The notes beneath the pieces are model-generated. The model saw only the letters and a list, made by a program, of their open reading frames with translations. It ran no database searches and had not been told where the DNA came from. This document shows, piece by piece, positions 15,369 through 16,408 of a DNA stretch of 16,408 nt (position 1 is its first letter; the number at the start of each line of letters is the position of its first letter). Origin of the DNA: RGIG426 sp045640165 (GTDB taxonomy: Bacteria; Bacillota; Clostridia; Oscillospirales; Acutalibacteraceae); assembly GCA_045640165.1 (NCBI GenBank), contig JAZUEK010000026.1, forward strand, positions 1-16,408, given 5' to 3'. The position numbers were made by a program, and so were the translations under genes.

Positions 15369-15899
15369 TTAGTAGTTAAAGCCCAGTTCCAACGCCTTTT
15401 TGTTGGAGTCGATCAAATGGGCTTTCTTCGCCGGCACCATTTTGGCAAGCACCACGTCCGCGTCTTCGAGGGTCAGCAGACCGGTTTTCGCCATCACGTG
15501 GCCGATGAGAATCATATTCGCAAGACCCGGCAGGTTCTCGTCCGACGCCATTTGGGTCGCCGGAATGGGATACACTTCCACGTCTTTACGGGTAACGTCG
15601 CGGTCGATGAGGGAACTGTCATAGAAAATCTGACCGCCGGCGACCGTCTCGTTCTCGTATTTGTCGAGCGACGGGACGTTCATCGAAATCAGGATGTCCG
15701 GGTTGAGAACGATCGGCGAGCCGACCGGCTCGTCGCTCAGAATAACCGAGCAGTTCGCCGTGCCGCCGCGCATCTCCGGGCCATAGGACGGAAGCCAAGA
15801 CAGTTCTTTGCCTTTAAGCAGACCGTCGTAGGCAAGGAATTTGCCGGAGAACAAAATGCCCTGACCGCCGAAACCGGTAATCAAAATCTGTTTTTGCAT
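15369..15899 (-). CDS. 2-oxoacid:ferredoxin oxidoreductase, gamma subunit
   Basis: A 176-residue protein of the pyruvate/2-ketoisovalerate/2-oxoglutarate ferredoxin oxidoreductase gamma family. GFGGQG at 9-14 and the SYGPEMRGGTANC signature at 38-50 are diagnostic. It works with TPP-binding beta and alpha subunits and usually a small ferredoxin-like delta subunit to turn a 2-oxoacid, CoA and oxidised ferredoxin into acyl-CoA, CO2 and reduced ferredoxin, reversibly. The ATG at 15899 begins one base past the stop of the beta subunit gene, and its AGGAGGAG site lies inside the end of that gene. A longer in-frame start at 16034 lies inside the beta gene and is rejected. KorC and VorC cannot be separated by eye. 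Confidence 0.94.
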   Translation of the reverse strand: MQKQILITGFGGQGILFSGKFLAYDGLLKGKELSWLPSYGPEMRGGTANCSVILSDEPVGSPIVLNPDILISMNVPSLDKYENETVAGGQIFYDSSLIDRDVTRKDVEVYPIPATQMASDENLPGLANMILIGHVMAKTGLLTLEDADVVLAKMVPAKKAHLIDSNKKALELGFNY

Positions 15900-15900
15900 C

Positions 15901-16408
15901 TTATTTCTCCTCCTCTGCGGTAATGTCTTTGTACACACCAAGCGGATAGTACGGAAGCATATTTTCTTCCAGCCAGTTGAGCGCTTTGTCCGGCGCCATG
16001 CCCCAGTTGGTCGGGCAGGTGGACACAACCTCAATCAGCGAGAAGCCCTTGCCCTCAATCTGATTTTGGAACGCCTTTTTAATGGCTTTTTTCGCTTTTT
16101 TGATGTTTTGGACGTTGTTGACCGCCACACGCTCCAAGTAAGCGGCACCGTCCACATTGGACAAAAGCTCGCACACTTTAATCGGATAACCGACTTTGGT
16201 GACGTCACGGCCATACGGAGAGGTCTGGGTGACCTGACCCGGCAGAGTGGTCGGAGCCATCTGGCCGCCGGTCATACCGTAAATGGCGTTGTTGACGAAA
16301 ATGACGGTGATGTTCTCACGGCGACCCGCCGAGTGAACGGTTTCCGCCGTACCGATAGCAGCGAGGTCACCGTCGCCCTGATAGGTGAACACGATGTTGT
16401 TCGAAGTC
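15901..16408 (-). CDS. 2-oxoacid:ferredoxin oxidoreductase, beta (TPP) subunit, 5' end outside window
   Basis: The last 168 codons of a TPP-dependent beta subunit. The TPP/Mg motif GDGDLAAIGTAE leads into VIFVNNAIYGMTGGQ, and the substrate-side TTLPGQ and SPYGRDV segments follow, as in the KorB/VorB family. A family member is usually about 250-290 residues, so roughly 80-120 N-terminal residues lie beyond the right edge. A GTG at 16392 is internal, because the frame stays open to the edge and the conserved VFTYQGDGD block spans it. It is followed after one base by the gamma subunit. The alpha and delta subunits are expected upstream, off the window. Confidence 0.93.
   Translation of the reverse strand, partial: TSNNIVFTYQGDGDLAAIGTAETVHSAGRRENITVIFVNNAIYGMTGGQMAPTTLPGQVTQTSPYGRDVTKVGYPIKVCELLSNVDGAAYLERVAVNNVQNIKKAKKAIKKAFQNQIEGKGFSLIEVVSTCPTNWGMAPDKALNWLEENMLPYYPLGVYKDITAEEEK

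Noticed and set aside
15900..16034. A 45-residue extension of the oxidoreductase gamma subunit
   Set aside because: It lies wholly within the beta subunit coding region and is Arg-rich. The ATG at 15899 has an AGGAGGAG site and starts the family's GFGGQG fold at the right place.

Overview
All recognisable genes lie on the minus strand. The protein families suggest an anaerobic Gram-positive gut-type Firmicute, probably a clostridium of the Oscillospiraceae/Ruminococcaceae kind. The evidence is a giant VWA/Cna_B surface protein, a ferredoxin-dependent 2-oxoacid oxidoreductase, AGGAGG-type ribosome binding sites and fairly high G+C. The taxon is inferred, because no marker gene was compared.

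Right edge to left, the layout is as follows. (1) 16408-13058 is a tightly packed catabolic or anabolic unit. It holds the end of a 2-oxoacid:ferredoxin oxidoreductase beta subunit, its gamma subunit, an XRE/cupin regulator and an AMP-forming acyl-CoA ligase, closed by a strong terminator at 13011-13039. Together they fit interconversion of (branched-chain) 2-oxoacids, acyl-CoAs and free short acids. (2) 12973-11617 carries a single type IV pilin-like gene. It has its own near-consensus promoter embedded in a 15-bp inverted repeat and two tandem terminators. It is bracketed by directly oriented copies of a MITE-like intergenic repeat with roughly 23-bp inverted ends. (3) 11542-9187 is a three-gene operon with a clear promoter: ychF, a DUF2752 membrane protein overlapping it by ATGA, and a proline-rich two-helix membrane protein, ended by a terminator. 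(4) 9186-8887 is a 300-bp AT-rich control region. (5) 8886 to the left edge is one open frame of 2962 codons that leaves the window.

The giant protein has a signal peptide, a VWA domain with an intact MIDAS and a low-G+C helical insertion, a beta-rich stalk start, then 13 Cna_B and 2 SpaA-type domains in line, and two or more C-terminal beta repeat modules. The final four Cna_B units form an exact 294-bp period. The C-terminus and any sortase signal are outside the window. Very long open frames on the plus strand here are in-register antisense shadows of this gene.

The points most worth a second look are the leader of the giant gene (SD 39 nt from the ATG, with a 10-codon mini-ORF and a hairpin between), the pilin operator, the repeat-bracketed pilin cassette, and the mosaic structure of the adhesin. 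I found no CRISPR, tRNA, rRNA or transposase gene, and no clear case of an entirely new system.
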